A stretch of 45,116 nucleotides of DNA from CAYSCZ01 sp964429655 (GTDB lineage Bacteria > Bacteroidota > Bacteroidia > Cytophagales > Cyclobacteriaceae), in contig CAYSCZ010000021.1 of assembly GCA_964429655.1 (NCBI GenBank), positions 1 through 45,116 of the forward strand, given 5' to 3'. The position numbers and the translations under genes were made by a program. Below, piece by piece: positions 1-8,529 of the stretch; the stretch's first letter is position 1; each line of letters begins with the position of its first letter. The notes beneath the pieces are model-generated. The model was not told where the DNA came from and ran no database searches. It saw only the letters and a program-made list of their open reading frames with translations.

Positions 1-30
1 AATGAAAATATTCGCATTTTATTAAGACGT

Positions 31-70
31 TTATTATAATAGAAAGTCTAATGACAATTCTGGATTAAAA
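31..70 (-). repeat. Lone end of a dispersed repeat (related to the 41363 element)
   Basis: Read on the minus strand, this stretch matches the left end of the element at 41363-41400 with only a few substitutions. The shared core is CCAGAATTGTCATTAGACTT, which is identical in both. Homology fades within about 10 bases beyond the core. In this orientation any element body would lie to the left, in positions 1-30 and outside the window. It may be one terminus of a mobile element or a solo relic. No transposase reading frame is visible here. Confidence 0.6.
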
Positions 71-157
71 TAAATGATAAATTACTATATAATGTGTCCT
101 CTTAAATACATGAGGGCTGAAAGTTTTAATTAGTGACAATGGTTACAGCAACTACTT

Positions 158-646
158 CTATGGGTTAAAACGCTTTAATATAAAGTCCAGTGGGATATGA
201 TTTTCAATAAAAGTCTTGGTATATAGAAAGAAAAAAGTGACCACGAATGACCAAAAAGCAGCACTTATCCACATTGATCTGAATATTAATCGCTTATCGT
301 GTCCTCCAAAAGCATTTGCCAGAATAGCCCCTCCCGGAGGTGTAAAAACCAGTGGAGTCAAGAAAGCAACCCCATTAACACCGTACTTTCTCCATATCTT
401 AACAAACTGACGATTTCTTTTGGTAAATATTTTCTTTCGCTTTGGCTTTAACAATTTAAGAAAAATATTGTGTATTCTTTTTCCATAATAAGTAATAGTA
501 TAAATCGTAGTCATCATCCCTAATACATTTATGATAATGATTTCAGGGATAGAAAGCCCAAAAGTGATTCCCAGTGCAGGACCAAAAACAAATTTCAATG
601 CACTAGAGAAGTACATTGACAAATACTTAAGCAGCAATGAAATCAT
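158..646 (-). CDS. Small integral membrane protein, DedA/small-multidrug-export-like
   Basis: The protein has 162 residues and at least three hydrophobic segments (about residues 8-30, 33-52 and 128-147). A very basic stretch rich in K and R lies near residues 55-85 and is probably cytoplasmic. The segment KYGVNGVAFLTPLVFTPPGG followed by a GG-containing turn recalls the re-entrant loop of DedA/SNARE-associated and small multidrug export families, where a Pro/Gly-rich loop precedes a transmembrane helix. Family membership is therefore suggested but not proven, and no substrate can be named. It lies 56 bp downstream of upp on the same strand and could be co-transcribed with it. The start is the ATG at 644-646. 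Confidence 0.6.
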   Translation of the reverse strand: MISLLLKYLSMYFSSALKFVFGPALGITFGLSIPEIIIINVLGMMTTIYTITYYGKRIHNIFLKLLKPKRKKIFTKRNRQFVKIWRKYGVNGVAFLTPLVFTPPGGAILANAFGGHDKRLIFRSMWISAAFWSFVVTFFFLYTKTFIENHIPLDFILKRFNP

Positions 647-702
647 TTATCGTGTTTTATGTATACCATTCTTGAAGAAAGATTGGTGATTGGAAACTAT
701 TA

Positions 703-1356
703 TCACATTTTCTTTCCATAGGCAAGATCGCCTGCATCACCTAACCCAGGTATGATGTATGAATTCTCATCCAGTTTATCATCAAGGGCATAAATCCAAA
801 TTGAACCCATAAAACTATTACTGGATTGCACATTGGCTAAACCCATGACAGAGGAAAGTATTGAGATAATATGAATTTTCCTTGGTTTACCATTAGCAAG
901 AATCGATGCGATGGCACGATTGAGTGATTTGCCAGTGGCAAGCATCGGATCCAGTATTATTACTTCTTTGTCTTCGAGATGAGGCGACTTGAAGTAATCA
1001 AGATTGATAAGCACATTATCGATATCCCCACTTTTATCGCGATAAGCCCCAATAAATCCGCTATCAATATCATCGAAATAATTCAAAAACCCCTGATGGA
1101 ACGGTATTCCGGCCCTCATTATTGAAATGACCACCAAATCATTAGTTGGCAAATAAAGCTTAGACTTACCAAACGGTGTTTCAACCACTTGCTCCACATA
1201 GCTTAATGTTTTGGAAAACTCATAGGCCATCACTTCCCCAACCCTTTCAAGGTTCCTTCTAAACCTCAGGCGGTCTTTTTGGATGTTTTTATCCCTTATA
1301 TCACGCATAAATTTATTTGCGACAGAGTCTGTTTTATTCAGAATATTTATTTCCAT
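703..1356 (-). CDS. upp: Uracil phosphoribosyltransferase
   Basis: UPRTase makes UMP from uracil and PRPP for pyrimidine salvage in the cytoplasm. The 217-residue protein carries the PRPP-binding loop as VIILDPMLATGKSLNRAI in its second half. It ends with the family's uracil-binding C-terminal region, GLGDAGDLAYG. The length is close to the usual 208-215 residues, with a slightly longer N-terminus. The ATG at 1354-1356 lies only 23 bp from the divergent peptidase start at 1380, so its promoter probably overlaps the neighbouring coding region. A small membrane protein gene follows on the same strand. Confidence 0.9.
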   Translation of the reverse strand: MEINILNKTDSVANKFMRDIRDKNIQKDRLRFRRNLERVGEVMAYEFSKTLSYVEQVVETPFGKSKLYLPTNDLVVISIMRAGIPFHQGFLNYFDDIDSGFIGAYRDKSGDIDNVLINLDYFKSPHLEDKEVIILDPMLATGKSLNRAIASILANGKPRKIHIISILSSVMGLANVQSSNSFMGSIWIYALDDKLDENSYIIPGLGDAGDLAYGKKM

Positions 1357-1379
1357 AGATTGCTATTAATAATGATCAA

Positions 1380-2297
1380 ATGTATATGGAATTGTTGAAA
1401 GAGTTATGCGAAATTCATGCTCCCTCCGGAAACGAGGACAAACTGGTAAAATTCATAATTAAATATATTAAAGATAATAGCGGTAAATGGGTCGTCAAAC
1501 CTGAGGTATTATATGGGGAAAGTTTTCAAAATAACATTTTACTTATTTTCGGTAAGCCAAAAACTATAATTTTTTCGCATATTGACAGCGTAGGATTCAC
1601 CGTACGCTATGAAAATCAATTGGTTCCCATTGGCGGTCCTGAAGTAAAAAATGGATATACACTTAATGGTCAGGATGATTTTGGACCTATAGAATGCGAA
1701 CTTATTGAAGATGAACATCATCAACTATATTACGATTTTGGCAGGGGCATTCAGCGAGGTACTACTTTAACGTTTAAATGTAAGTTTAAGGAAACTTCAC
1801 AAACCATTCAGTCATGTGCTTTGGATAACCGTGTTGGTGTTTTTGCTTCATTAAAAATTGCAGAAACCCTAAAAAATGGCATCATTGCCTTCAGCACCTG
1901 GGAAGAGCATGGCGGTGGCTCCGTTCCTCATATTCTAAAATATGTTACTGACAAATACCCAATTCGCAACGCACTAATTGCAGATGTTACCTGGTCGACT
2001 GATGGAATAAACCTGGGTGATGGAGCAGTTATTTCGCTGCGCGATAGAAATATTCCTAGAAAGAAATTTACTGACAAGATTACCTCAATAATAAAAAAAT
2101 CCGGATTCAAATATCAGTTGGAAGTTGAAGCAAGTGGATCAAGCGATGGAAGGGAAGTACAACAATCCCCCTATCCGATTGACTGGTGTTTTCTGGGAAT
2201 ACCTCAGAAAAATCCACATACTCCTAATGAAATCATAAACAAATCCGATTTAAATGATATGATCAGAATTTATAAAGTTCTAATGGATTCGTTATGA
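1380..2297 (+). CDS. M42/M20-type metallo-aminopeptidase
   Basis: This is a cytoplasmic dinuclear-zinc exopeptidase of the M42 (glutamyl aminopeptidase/endoglucanase M) type. The opening, with HAPSGNED, is typical. Candidate metal and catalytic residues are all visible: H67 and D69 in SHIDSVGF, Asp in ALDNRVG, the Glu pair in WEEHGGG, Asp in IADVTW, and His in NPHTPNE near the C-terminus. At 305 residues it is a little shorter than typical M42 enzymes (about 340-360). The start could be the ATG at 1380 or the in-frame ATG at 1386. Its stop lies 2 bp from the convergent TPR gene. Substrate specificity cannot be read from the sequence. Confidence 0.8.
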   Translation: MYMELLKELCEIHAPSGNEDKLVKFIIKYIKDNSGKWVVKPEVLYGESFQNNILLIFGKPKTIIFSHIDSVGFTVRYENQLVPIGGPEVKNGYTLNGQDDFGPIECELIEDEHHQLYYDFGRGIQRGTTLTFKCKFKETSQTIQSCALDNRVGVFASLKIAETLKNGIIAFSTWEEHGGGSVPHILKYVTDKYPIRNALIADVTWSTDGINLGDGAVISLRDRNIPRKKFTDKITSIIKKSGFKYQLEVEASGSSDGREVQQSPYPIDWCFLGIPQKNPHTPNEIINKSDLNDMIRIYKVLMDSL

Positions 2298-2299
2298 TA

Positions 2300-3328
2300 T
2301 TACTGTATATAAGTTATGTCAAATCCCATATTATAAAGTTCTACCTCTGCACCAATATACCCTAAAGCAAACCAATAATCATGGGTTAATATCTCTTCAA
2401 ATAATTGCTTAGCTGTCTGCTTGCGCCCATTGTAGTAGTGCCAGTTCGCCAGGCCATATTTTTGTGTTATGCTTGTTAATTTGCTTGAGGTTTCGCTTGA
2501 AAGGTCTTTTGGCTCAATTAAACTTTTATAGAGTAGTAGTCTTTTATGATAAGGAAATTTTTCAATGATTCGCATTTTAGGCTCTATAGGTTCCAGAAGC
2601 GATCCTGCAACTTCTCTATTGCCTATTTTTCTGTAAGTCATGTACAGCCAGTCTGTACTGGCGACTAAGAGATCATCATTTTTACTGAATTCCAGGCATT
2701 TACGGAACGATGATATGGCCTTATCATAATTACCCCTAAAATAATAGGCTATACCCAAATAATACCAAACATTAAACTGTGAGGTGGTCAGTGGGACATT
2801 ACGATAATTTGGAATCCCATCTTCTTCAATTTCTACGGGGTCTCCACGCATATAAAATGCAGCTCTTTCCAAATCATTAATTGCCTTTTCAAATTTTCTT
2901 AAAATGATATAGCTATAACCTCTATGCCTTAAAAGCTTAAATGATTCAGGATATTTATCAACTCCAACCGAAAAAATCTCTATTGCTTCTTTATACCGAC
3001 CTAAATAACCTAACCTCCTGCCATACCAGATAATAGCTTTGAGGCTATCAGGATTATTTTCATAATTAATTTTTGCGACATTGAGGTCCCTTTTTCGCGT
3101 TCTTAATATATAATCCGGCAGTGCCATCCTGGTAAATGACCTTCCAAATAAAGAGACTGCAAGAATCTCTACATCATTGAATACTTCTTTCTCTGTAGTA
3201 TCTTGTGATATGATTACAGGCCGCTCAATGCCCGGACTTTTTTTGATTTTAATACAACCAATAGTAATTAGGCCTATTGAAAGTACTACAATAAAATAAT
3301 GGGTCAATATCTTTACTTGTGTGGTCAA
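2300..3328 (-). CDS. TPR-repeat lipoprotein, TTG start
   Basis: The 342-residue protein begins with a hydrophobic segment ending in LITIGC near residue 25, an acceptable though imperfect lipobox, so it is probably a lipoprotein. Several tetratricopeptide-like repeats follow between about residues 90 and 270, with patterns such as YKEAIEIFSVGVDKYPE, FEKAINDLERAAFY and YDKAISSFRKCLEF. TPR arrays usually mediate protein-protein contacts, and no enzymatic domain is visible. The start must be TTG at 3326-3328: an in-frame TAA lies four codons upstream and the next ATG is far inside the protein. Its stop is almost touching that of the upstream convergent peptidase gene. The exact function is unknown. 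Confidence 0.75.
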   Translation of the reverse strand: MTTQVKILTHYFIVVLSIGLITIGCIKIKKSPGIERPVIISQDTTEKEVFNDVEILAVSLFGRSFTRMALPDYILRTRKRDLNVAKINYENNPDSLKAIIWYGRRLGYLGRYKEAIEIFSVGVDKYPESFKLLRHRGYSYIILRKFEKAINDLERAAFYMRGDPVEIEEDGIPNYRNVPLTTSQFNVWYYLGIAYYFRGNYDKAISSFRKCLEFSKNDDLLVASTDWLYMTYRKIGNREVAGSLLEPIEPKMRIIEKFPYHKRLLLYKSLIEPKDLSSETSSKLTSITQKYGLANWHYYNGRKQTAKQLFEEILTHDYWFALGYIGAEVELYNMGFDITYIQ

Positions 3329-3663
3329 TTGTTTCTCTTAATAAGAATATTATTTAACGTTAAAATACCATCATAAACATTATATACTACTAACCTATAA
3401 AGCATGGATATAGTATCTCAATGACGAATTTTAAGCAGCTTCTATACTAGAATACTCAATTACATTTACAAGGTTGATACCATATTATTAAATATTCATC
3501 ATTCAAATACCATTCACTTGGAGGTATGATTTAATTCAACGGTACACTGATGGCCTTTAAAAAATTCGTTTATCATAAAGGTAAACATTTAAAGTGGGGT
3601 GGTCAAAACTATTTTTTACCATTTAAATTATAAGTTTGTACACTGATCAAAAAAGATTTAGCG
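3329..3663. other. 335-bp AT-rich intergenic region
   Basis: No convincing gene is seen. It contains a 12-bp palindrome TTTAACGTTAAA at 3353-3364. The 10-mer GTACACTGAT is repeated at 3542-3551 and 3638-3647. There is a possible 27-codon frame at 3551-3634 with no recognisable product. Promoters for the TPR gene (minus) and the peroxiredoxin-like gene (plus) are expected here. Confidence 0.5.
3631..3638 (+). promoter_or_regulatory. Candidate Bacteroidota -7 element TAAGTTTG
   Basis: TAAGTTTG is an exact match to the Bacteroidota -7 consensus TAnnTTTG and lies 25 bp before the ATG at 3664. A clear -33 TTG at the expected spacing is not visible, so the call rests on one element only. Confidence 0.35.
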
Positions 3664-4218
3664 ATGGCAGTTACACCTTCTTCAATGCTTCCACTAAGTA
3701 CACAAGCTCCTGATTTTAACTTACAAGATACGGTTACTGGCAATAAAGTTACTTTAGGGGAATCTAAATCTTCTATTGCAACACTAATCATGTTCATTTG
3801 TAATCATTGCCCATATGTTATTCACATTAGGGAGGAACTGGTGAAGGTTATCCATGAGTATCAAACAAGGGGGATTTCTTTTATTGCCATCAGCTCAAAT
3901 GATATTCATAAGTATCCTGAGGATGCACCAGATAAGATGAAAGAATACGCTTTAAAATATAATTTCAACTTTCCTTATCTGTATGATGAAACCCAGGAAA
4001 CTGCAAAAGCATACCAGGCAGAATGTACCCCGGATTTTTACCTTTTTGATAAAAATTTAAAATTGGTTTACAGGGGTAGATTTGATGCATCTACTCCAGG
4101 TAATAACAAACCGATTACTGGAAAGGACTTAAAAGACGCTATGGACTGCCTGTTAGATAAAAATGAAGTTCCCGCGGATCAGCATCCGAGCATGGGCTGT
4201 AACATAAAATGGAAATAA
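3664..4218 (+). CDS. Thioredoxin-fold peroxiredoxin-like protein (AhpC/TSA type)
   Basis: The 184-residue cytoplasmic protein has a thioredoxin fold. A strand of the form APDFNLQDTVTG is followed by MFICNHCPYV, a CxxC active site (about residues 46-49) of the PRX-like type. The cis-Pro loop is ECTPDFYLFD, then YRGRFDAS. The C-terminus has the typical MGCNIKWK, whose Cys may act as a resolving or ligand residue. This family is usually annotated as 'thioredoxin family protein' or 'redoxin' and presumably handles peroxide or disulfide reduction. The substrate is not known. Its TAA stop overlaps the preferred panB start as TAATG, suggesting translational coupling. Confidence 0.85.
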   Translation: MAVTPSSMLPLSTQAPDFNLQDTVTGNKVTLGESKSSIATLIMFICNHCPYVIHIREELVKVIHEYQTRGISFIAISSNDIHKYPEDAPDKMKEYALKYNFNFPYLYDETQETAKAYQAECTPDFYLFDKNLKLVYRGRFDASTPGNNKPITGKDLKDAMDCLLDKNEVPADQHPSMGCNIKWK

Positions 4219-5039
4219 TGTCCAAGCCAGTAAGTTCCTCCGCAAAAAGGATTACGACGCATAAGCTAAGAGATATGAAAAAAAATGGAGAAAAGATCTC
4301 TATGCTTACTGCTTATGATTATTCTTTAGCAAAAATTATTGACAAATCCGGTGTGGATGTGATCCTGGTGGGTGATTCTGCCTCCAACGTAATTGCAGGT
4401 CATGAAACGACAATTCCGATTACACTGGAGCAAATGATATACCATGCGTCTTCCGTAATTAGAGCGGTAACCAAAGCATTAGTGATTGTTGATATTCCAT
4501 TTGGCTATTACCAGGGTAATTCTTCAGAGGCACTGCGTTCCTCGATACGTATAATGAAAGAATCTGGTGCCCACGCTGTAAAAATGGAAGGCGGTATTGA
4601 GGTGGTAGATAGTATCAAACGAGTAATCAACGCTGGCGTTCCAGTGATGGGGCACCTTGGATTAACCCCTCAATCCATCTATCAATTTGGAACCTACACC
4701 GTTAGGGCAAAAGAAGAATATGAGGCTGAGAAATTGATACAAGATGCTATTCTGCTAGAAGAATCTGGGTGTTTTGGATTAGTACTGGAAAAGATTCCAA
4801 GCGAGCTTGCGAAAAATGTCGCGCAAAAAATTAGTATTCCAGTAATAGGTATAGGAGCAGGTAGTGAGGTCGATGGTCAGGTCTTGGTACTACATGATAT
4901 GCTTGGCATTACAGATAATTTCAAACCTCGCTTTCTCAGACAATATGCTAATCTAAAAGAAATAATCTCCGAGTCAATAACAAATTACATCGAAGACGTT
5001 AAAAGTATGAGGTTTCCTGATGAATCTGAGCGCTACTAG
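4218..5039 (+). CDS. panB: 3-methyl-2-oxobutanoate hydroxymethyltransferase
   Basis: PanB transfers a hydroxymethyl group from 5,10-methylene-THF to alpha-ketoisovalerate, the first committed step of pantothenate and CoA synthesis. Recognisable motifs are LTAYDYSLAKIID near the N-terminus, VGDSASNV with the metal-binding Asp, VDIPFGYYQG, AVKMEGG, MGHLGLTPQS, and the catalytic region IPVIGIGAG. The length of 273 residues is normal. I prefer the ATG at 4218, which forms TAATG with the upstream stop; an in-frame ATG at 4209 would add three residues and lies inside the previous gene. No other pan gene is nearby. glyA, which feeds the same folate pool, is at 31941. Confidence 0.93.
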   Translation: MSKPVSSSAKRITTHKLRDMKKNGEKISMLTAYDYSLAKIIDKSGVDVILVGDSASNVIAGHETTIPITLEQMIYHASSVIRAVTKALVIVDIPFGYYQGNSSEALRSSIRIMKESGAHAVKMEGGIEVVDSIKRVINAGVPVMGHLGLTPQSIYQFGTYTVRAKEEYEAEKLIQDAILLEESGCFGLVLEKIPSELAKNVAQKISIPVIGIGAGSEVDGQVLVLHDMLGITDNFKPRFLRQYANLKEIISESITNYIEDVKSMRFPDESERY

Positions 5040-5141
5040 CATTCAAATTAACACCATTTGTTCACTTTTATCTAAAAAGAGACATACAACCAGATTTAAA
5101 TTATAAAAACCTGGAAGCTTAATTCTTAGTTTTCACTTTAC

Positions 5142-5771
5142 ATGCAGAAAAATATTCCATTATTCCCACTTAATATCGTAGCCTTTCCCGGCGAGGAGGT
5201 AAACCTCCATATTTTTGAAGAAAGATATAAACAATTGATCAATGAATGCTATGAGCAGGCCATGCCTTTTGGTATACCGGCTTATATAGACGGTAAAATA
5301 GATTATGGCACGACTGTCGATATTACAAAGATTGTAAAAATCTATGATGATGGTAAAATGGATATCAAAACCATTGGCCATGAGGTTTTCAGGGTAAAAG
5401 AATATTTCGATGTGCTGGGAGAAAAATTATATGCCGGAGGTATTGTAGAATTCATTTTCAATAACGATAATGGTGATCCTGTGCTACACCAGGAGATGAT
5501 GGAATTGGTAAAAGAACTATTTAAATGGCTAAAGGTAGCAGTTAAGATCAATGATCCGGATGCTGTAAACGCTTATACTTTCGCTCATAAAATTGGATTA
5601 AAGAAAGAGGAAGAATATGAGTTGCTTAAACTTGATCAGGAAAATGACCGGTTAAGATTTATAATTGAATACTTGAAACGCCTTTTACCAATGCTAGAAA
5701 GGGCCGAAGAAGCCAGGGAAAAAATTCGCATGAATGGACATTTTAAACATTTAGACCCTTTGAGGTTCTAG
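5142..5771 (+). CDS. Lon N-terminal (LON substrate-binding) domain protein
   Basis: The 209-residue cytoplasmic protein matches the N-terminal domain of Lon protease as a stand-alone unit. It opens with IPLFPLNIVAFPGEEVNLHIFE and ERYKQLINEC, the hallmark beta-strand and helix, and continues with an alpha-helical second half. There is no AAA+ or protease domain, so it is not a protease. Stand-alone LON-domain proteins are common but poorly characterised, and a role in recognising substrates or partners is only inferred. It sits 11 bp upstream of nuoA on the same strand and could be transcribed with the complex I genes. Confidence 0.85.
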   Translation: MQKNIPLFPLNIVAFPGEEVNLHIFEERYKQLINECYEQAMPFGIPAYIDGKIDYGTTVDITKIVKIYDDGKMDIKTIGHEVFRVKEYFDVLGEKLYAGGIVEFIFNNDNGDPVLHQEMMELVKELFKWLKVAVKINDPDAVNAYTFAHKIGLKKEEEYELLKLDQENDRLRFIIEYLKRLLPMLERAEEAREKIRMNGHFKHLDPLRF

Positions 5772-5782
5772 AAAGATATTCC

Positions 5783-6259
5783 ATGTTATACTTTTTTGAT
5801 TCATCTTACGGACAGGTAGCCCTATTTTTTTTGGGTGGATTGGTATTCATTCTAACACAGTTAATAGCTGGTTGGCTTTTAAGGCCCCATAGACCCAACG
5901 AAGAAAAACTCACCACCTATGAGAGCGGAGAGGACCCAACAGGTAATGCTTGGGGCAACTTTAACTTCCGGTTTTATGTGATTGCCCTGATATTTATACT
6001 ATTCGAAGTCGAGTTAATATTTTTATTCCCCTGGGCAATCGTCTTTTCTGATAAAGACTTATTAGCGCAAAGTAATAACCTGTGGGGATGGTATTCACTA
6101 GTTGAAATGTTCATTTTTGTATTTCTTCTGGTCATAGGATTAGGTTACGTATGGAAGAAAGGATTTCTGGATTGGGAAAAGCCTAAAACGATTCCAAAAG
6201 ATATTGAAACCCCCGTACCCAATAAATTGTATGAAGACTTAAACAAGAAAGTAAGTTAG
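5783..6259 (+). CDS. nuoA: NADH-quinone oxidoreductase subunit A
   Basis: This is a membrane-arm subunit of respiratory complex I, near the quinone tunnel. The 158-residue protein has three transmembrane helices (about 10-32, 68-92 and 108-130). The family signature is present: the TYESGEDP loop, then NFNFRFYVIALIFILFEVEL with its buried acidic residues, then FPWAI. It is slightly longer than E. coli NuoA (147 residues), with a polar C-terminal tail. It starts the nuoABCD run; nuoB begins 2 bp after its stop. Confidence 0.95.
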   Translation: MLYFFDSSYGQVALFFLGGLVFILTQLIAGWLLRPHRPNEEKLTTYESGEDPTGNAWGNFNFRFYVIALIFILFEVELIFLFPWAIVFSDKDLLAQSNNLWGWYSLVEMFIFVFLLVIGLGYVWKKGFLDWEKPKTIPKDIETPVPNKLYEDLNKKVS

Positions 6260-6260
6260 A

Positions 6261-6806
6261 ATGGGACTTCTAGACCAAAAATTTGGACAAGGTGGAATAA
6301 TTATTACCAAAGTTGATGATCTTATCAACTGGGCTCGTCTCTCTAGTCTATGGCCTATGGGATTTGGGCTGGCTTGTTGTGCTATCGAAATGATGTCAGC
6401 GTATGCTACAGGGTATGATATGGATAGACTGGGTGTCTTAACAAGACCTTCTCCAAGATTATCTGATGTGATGATTGTAGCAGGAACTGTAACTTTCAAA
6501 ATGGCAGACAGGGTAAGGAGGCTATACCAACAAATGGCAGAGCCAAGATATGTTGTGTCCATGGGTTCATGCTCGAATTGCGGGGGCCCATACTGGGAAC
6601 ACGGGTATCATGTGGTAAAAGGGGTGGACAGGATTATTCCTGTGGATGTATACGTACCGGGATGCCCACCCAGGCCTGAAGCCCTCATCGGTGGTTTTTT
6701 AAAATTGCAAGAGAAAATAAGACAGGAAAGTTTAATGAAACCCGAAGCGTTGGAAAAACTACTGGAAAAAATAGATGCTAAAGAAGCCCCGGTAAATGGA
6801 AATTGA
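6261..6806 (+). CDS. nuoB: NADH-quinone oxidoreductase subunit B
   Basis: NuoB holds iron-sulfur cluster N2, which passes electrons to quinone in complex I. The 181-residue protein retains all expected cluster ligands: the tandem Cys in GLACCAIEMM, Cys in SMGSCSNCGGPYW, and Cys in VPGCPPRPEA. It starts 2 bp after nuoA. It overlaps nuoC by 11 bp, indicating coupled translation within one operon. Confidence 0.96.
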   Translation: MGLLDQKFGQGGIIITKVDDLINWARLSSLWPMGFGLACCAIEMMSAYATGYDMDRLGVLTRPSPRLSDVMIVAGTVTFKMADRVRRLYQQMAEPRYVVSMGSCSNCGGPYWEHGYHVVKGVDRIIPVDVYVPGCPPRPEALIGGFLKLQEKIRQESLMKPEALEKLLEKIDAKEAPVNGN

Positions 6807-7281
6807 TAAAATAAAGCAGATAATCTTAGATGAATCTGAGGGTGAAATAATACCTGAGGAGATTGATAATATAACACCCGCAGGATTTAAAATTGAAAAA
6901 GATAAACTAATCCCTTTCTGTAAAATTATCTTCAATCATGAAGCGCTTCTATTTGACTTACTGGCTTGTATTACAGGGATTGACAATGGAAAAGAACCAG
7001 GAACAATGGATGTTATATACAATTTTACATCGATACCTTTCAGGCAAAACCTTTCACTAAAAATCTTATTGAATAGAAACAATCCGGAAGTAGATTCCCT
7101 ATGTAATTTATGGAAAACGGCTAATTGGCAGGAAAGGGAAGTTTTTGACCTGCTAGGCATAATCTTTATTGGTCATCCAGACCTGCGAAGAATACTGCTG
7201 CCTGCCAATTGGGAAGGTTTTCCCCTCAGAAAGGATTACACCACCCAGGAATATTATCACGGCATAAAAGTTGATTATTAA
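6796..7281 (+). CDS. nuoC: NADH-quinone oxidoreductase subunit C (30 kDa)
   Basis: This is a peripheral-arm subunit of complex I that contacts NuoD and NuoB. The 161-residue protein has the 30-kDa subunit signature REVFDLLGIIFIGHPDLRRI followed by GFPLRKDY near the C-terminus. It is a separate protein, not the NuoCD fusion of E. coli. Its ATG lies inside the end of nuoB, and nuoD follows 2 bp after its stop. The N-terminal third is the least conserved part, as usual for this subunit. Confidence 0.93.
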   Translation: MEIDKIKQIILDESEGEIIPEEIDNITPAGFKIEKDKLIPFCKIIFNHEALLFDLLACITGIDNGKEPGTMDVIYNFTSIPFRQNLSLKILLNRNNPEVDSLCNLWKTANWQEREVFDLLGIIFIGHPDLRRILLPANWEGFPLRKDYTTQEYYHGIKVDY

Positions 7282-7283
7282 AG

Positions 7284-8501
7284 ATGTCGCAAACAATCCA
7301 ATACGAATATAAACCTGAAAATTTAATACGTTCAGAGCCAAATAAATACCAGCAAGCTGACTTAAAAGATGGACAGATGGTTTTGAACCTGGGGCCGCAG
7401 CATCCTTCTACGCATGGCGTATTAAGGCTAGAGCTGCTCACCGACGGAGAAATAATTGAGGATGTAGTCCCCCACTTAGGTTACCTGCATAGGTGTTTTG
7501 AAAAACATGCCGAATCATTACCTTATAACCAAATCATTCCTTATGTAGATAGAATGGATTATCTATCAGCGATGAATTCGGAACATGCATTTGCAATGGG
7601 GGTTGAACAGATGCTGGGGATCACTGAAAAAATACCAAAAAGGGTAGAATACATCAGGGTTTTGGTGGCTGAATTAAACAGAATAGCCGCTCATTTTATT
7701 GCGCTGGGAACTTATGGTATTGATATCGGAGCCATCACACCTTTTTTATGGGTAATGAGAGACCGGGAACACATTTTAAGATTGTTGGAATGGGTCTGCG
7801 GTGCGCGGATGCTTTACAATTATATTTGGATAGGCGGATTATTTTATGATTTACCTATTGGCTTTGAGGTGCGATGTCAGGAGTTTTCTGATTACCTGAA
7901 ACCAAAACTTGATGAGCTTAATGAAATCCTGATCACCAATAAAATATATATTGAGCGAACAGCAAATATTGGTGTTCTTCCATTAAAACTTGCTATAAAT
8001 TATGGTATCACAGGTCCAATGCTCAGGGCATCAGGATTAAGATATGATTTGAGAAAAATTGATGGCTATTCTGTTTATCCTGAAATAGAATTTATTATTC
8101 CGATGGGGAAGGGTGAGATGGGAACAACCGGCGATTGTTGGGACCGTTCCTGGGTTAGGCTGCAGGAATGCTATGAATCAGTTAAAATCATCGATCAATG
8201 TCTAAAGAAGTTAACTACTGATCACAAAAGATCACCTTCATTTGATCCACAGGAACTAGTGCCAAAAAAAATCAGGCCAAAAGCTCAAGATCTTTATGTA
8301 AGAGCAGAGAACCCCAAAGGAGAGTTAGGATATTTTTTCAGGGCTGATGGAAAATCTGACAGACCATTGAGATGTAAGGCACGAGGTTGCTCTTTTGTCA
8401 ACTTATCGGTGTTGCCGGAAATATCAAGAGGGCATATGATATCCGATTTAATAGCCATTATTGGATCAATCGATTTTGTACTTGGTGAGGTAGATAGATA
8501 A
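7284..8501 (+). CDS. nuoD: NADH-quinone oxidoreductase subunit D (49 kDa)
   Basis: NuoD forms the quinone-binding cavity of complex I together with NuoB. The 405-residue protein shows NLGPQHPSTHGVLRL near residue 35 with the conserved HxxxH-type quinone site, then HLGYLHRCFEK and YVDRMDYLSAM. The C-terminus is the usual ISRGHMISDLIAIIGSIDFV and ends in DR. It is the last complex I subunit in this run: nuoE-N do not follow and are not in the window. A bifunctional NAD(P)HX repair gene starts 25 bp downstream, behind an AT-rich hairpin. Confidence 0.96.
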   Translation: MSQTIQYEYKPENLIRSEPNKYQQADLKDGQMVLNLGPQHPSTHGVLRLELLTDGEIIEDVVPHLGYLHRCFEKHAESLPYNQIIPYVDRMDYLSAMNSEHAFAMGVEQMLGITEKIPKRVEYIRVLVAELNRIAAHFIALGTYGIDIGAITPFLWVMRDREHILRLLEWVCGARMLYNYIWIGGLFYDLPIGFEVRCQEFSDYLKPKLDELNEILITNKIYIERTANIGVLPLKLAINYGITGPMLRASGLRYDLRKIDGYSVYPEIEFIIPMGKGEMGTTGDCWDRSWVRLQECYESVKIIDQCLKKLTTDHKRSPSFDPQELVPKKIRPKAQDLYVRAENPKGELGYFFRADGKSDRPLRCKARGCSFVNLSVLPEISRGHMISDLIAIIGSIDFVLGEVDR

Positions 8502-8506
8502 AATTG

Positions 8507-8529
8507 CATAATAAACTTTATTTATTATG
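8507..8529 (+). promoter_or_regulatory. Perfect 9-bp inverted repeat covering the next start codon
   Basis: The arms CATAATAAA (8507-8515) and TTTATTATG (8521-8529) are exact inverted copies around a 5-base loop. The ATG of the downstream gene is the last three bases of the right arm. The stem is almost all A-T, so it would be weak. It could modulate initiation or be chance in an AT-rich spacer. Confidence 0.35.

Noticed and set aside
3551..3634. Possible 27-codon gene in the spacer before the peroxiredoxin-like gene
   Set aside because: It has an ATG and a stop but no recognisable domain or ribosome-binding context, and it overlaps the likely promoter region.
5142..5771. Lon protease
   Set aside because: Only the N-terminal substrate domain is present; ATPase and protease domains are missing.
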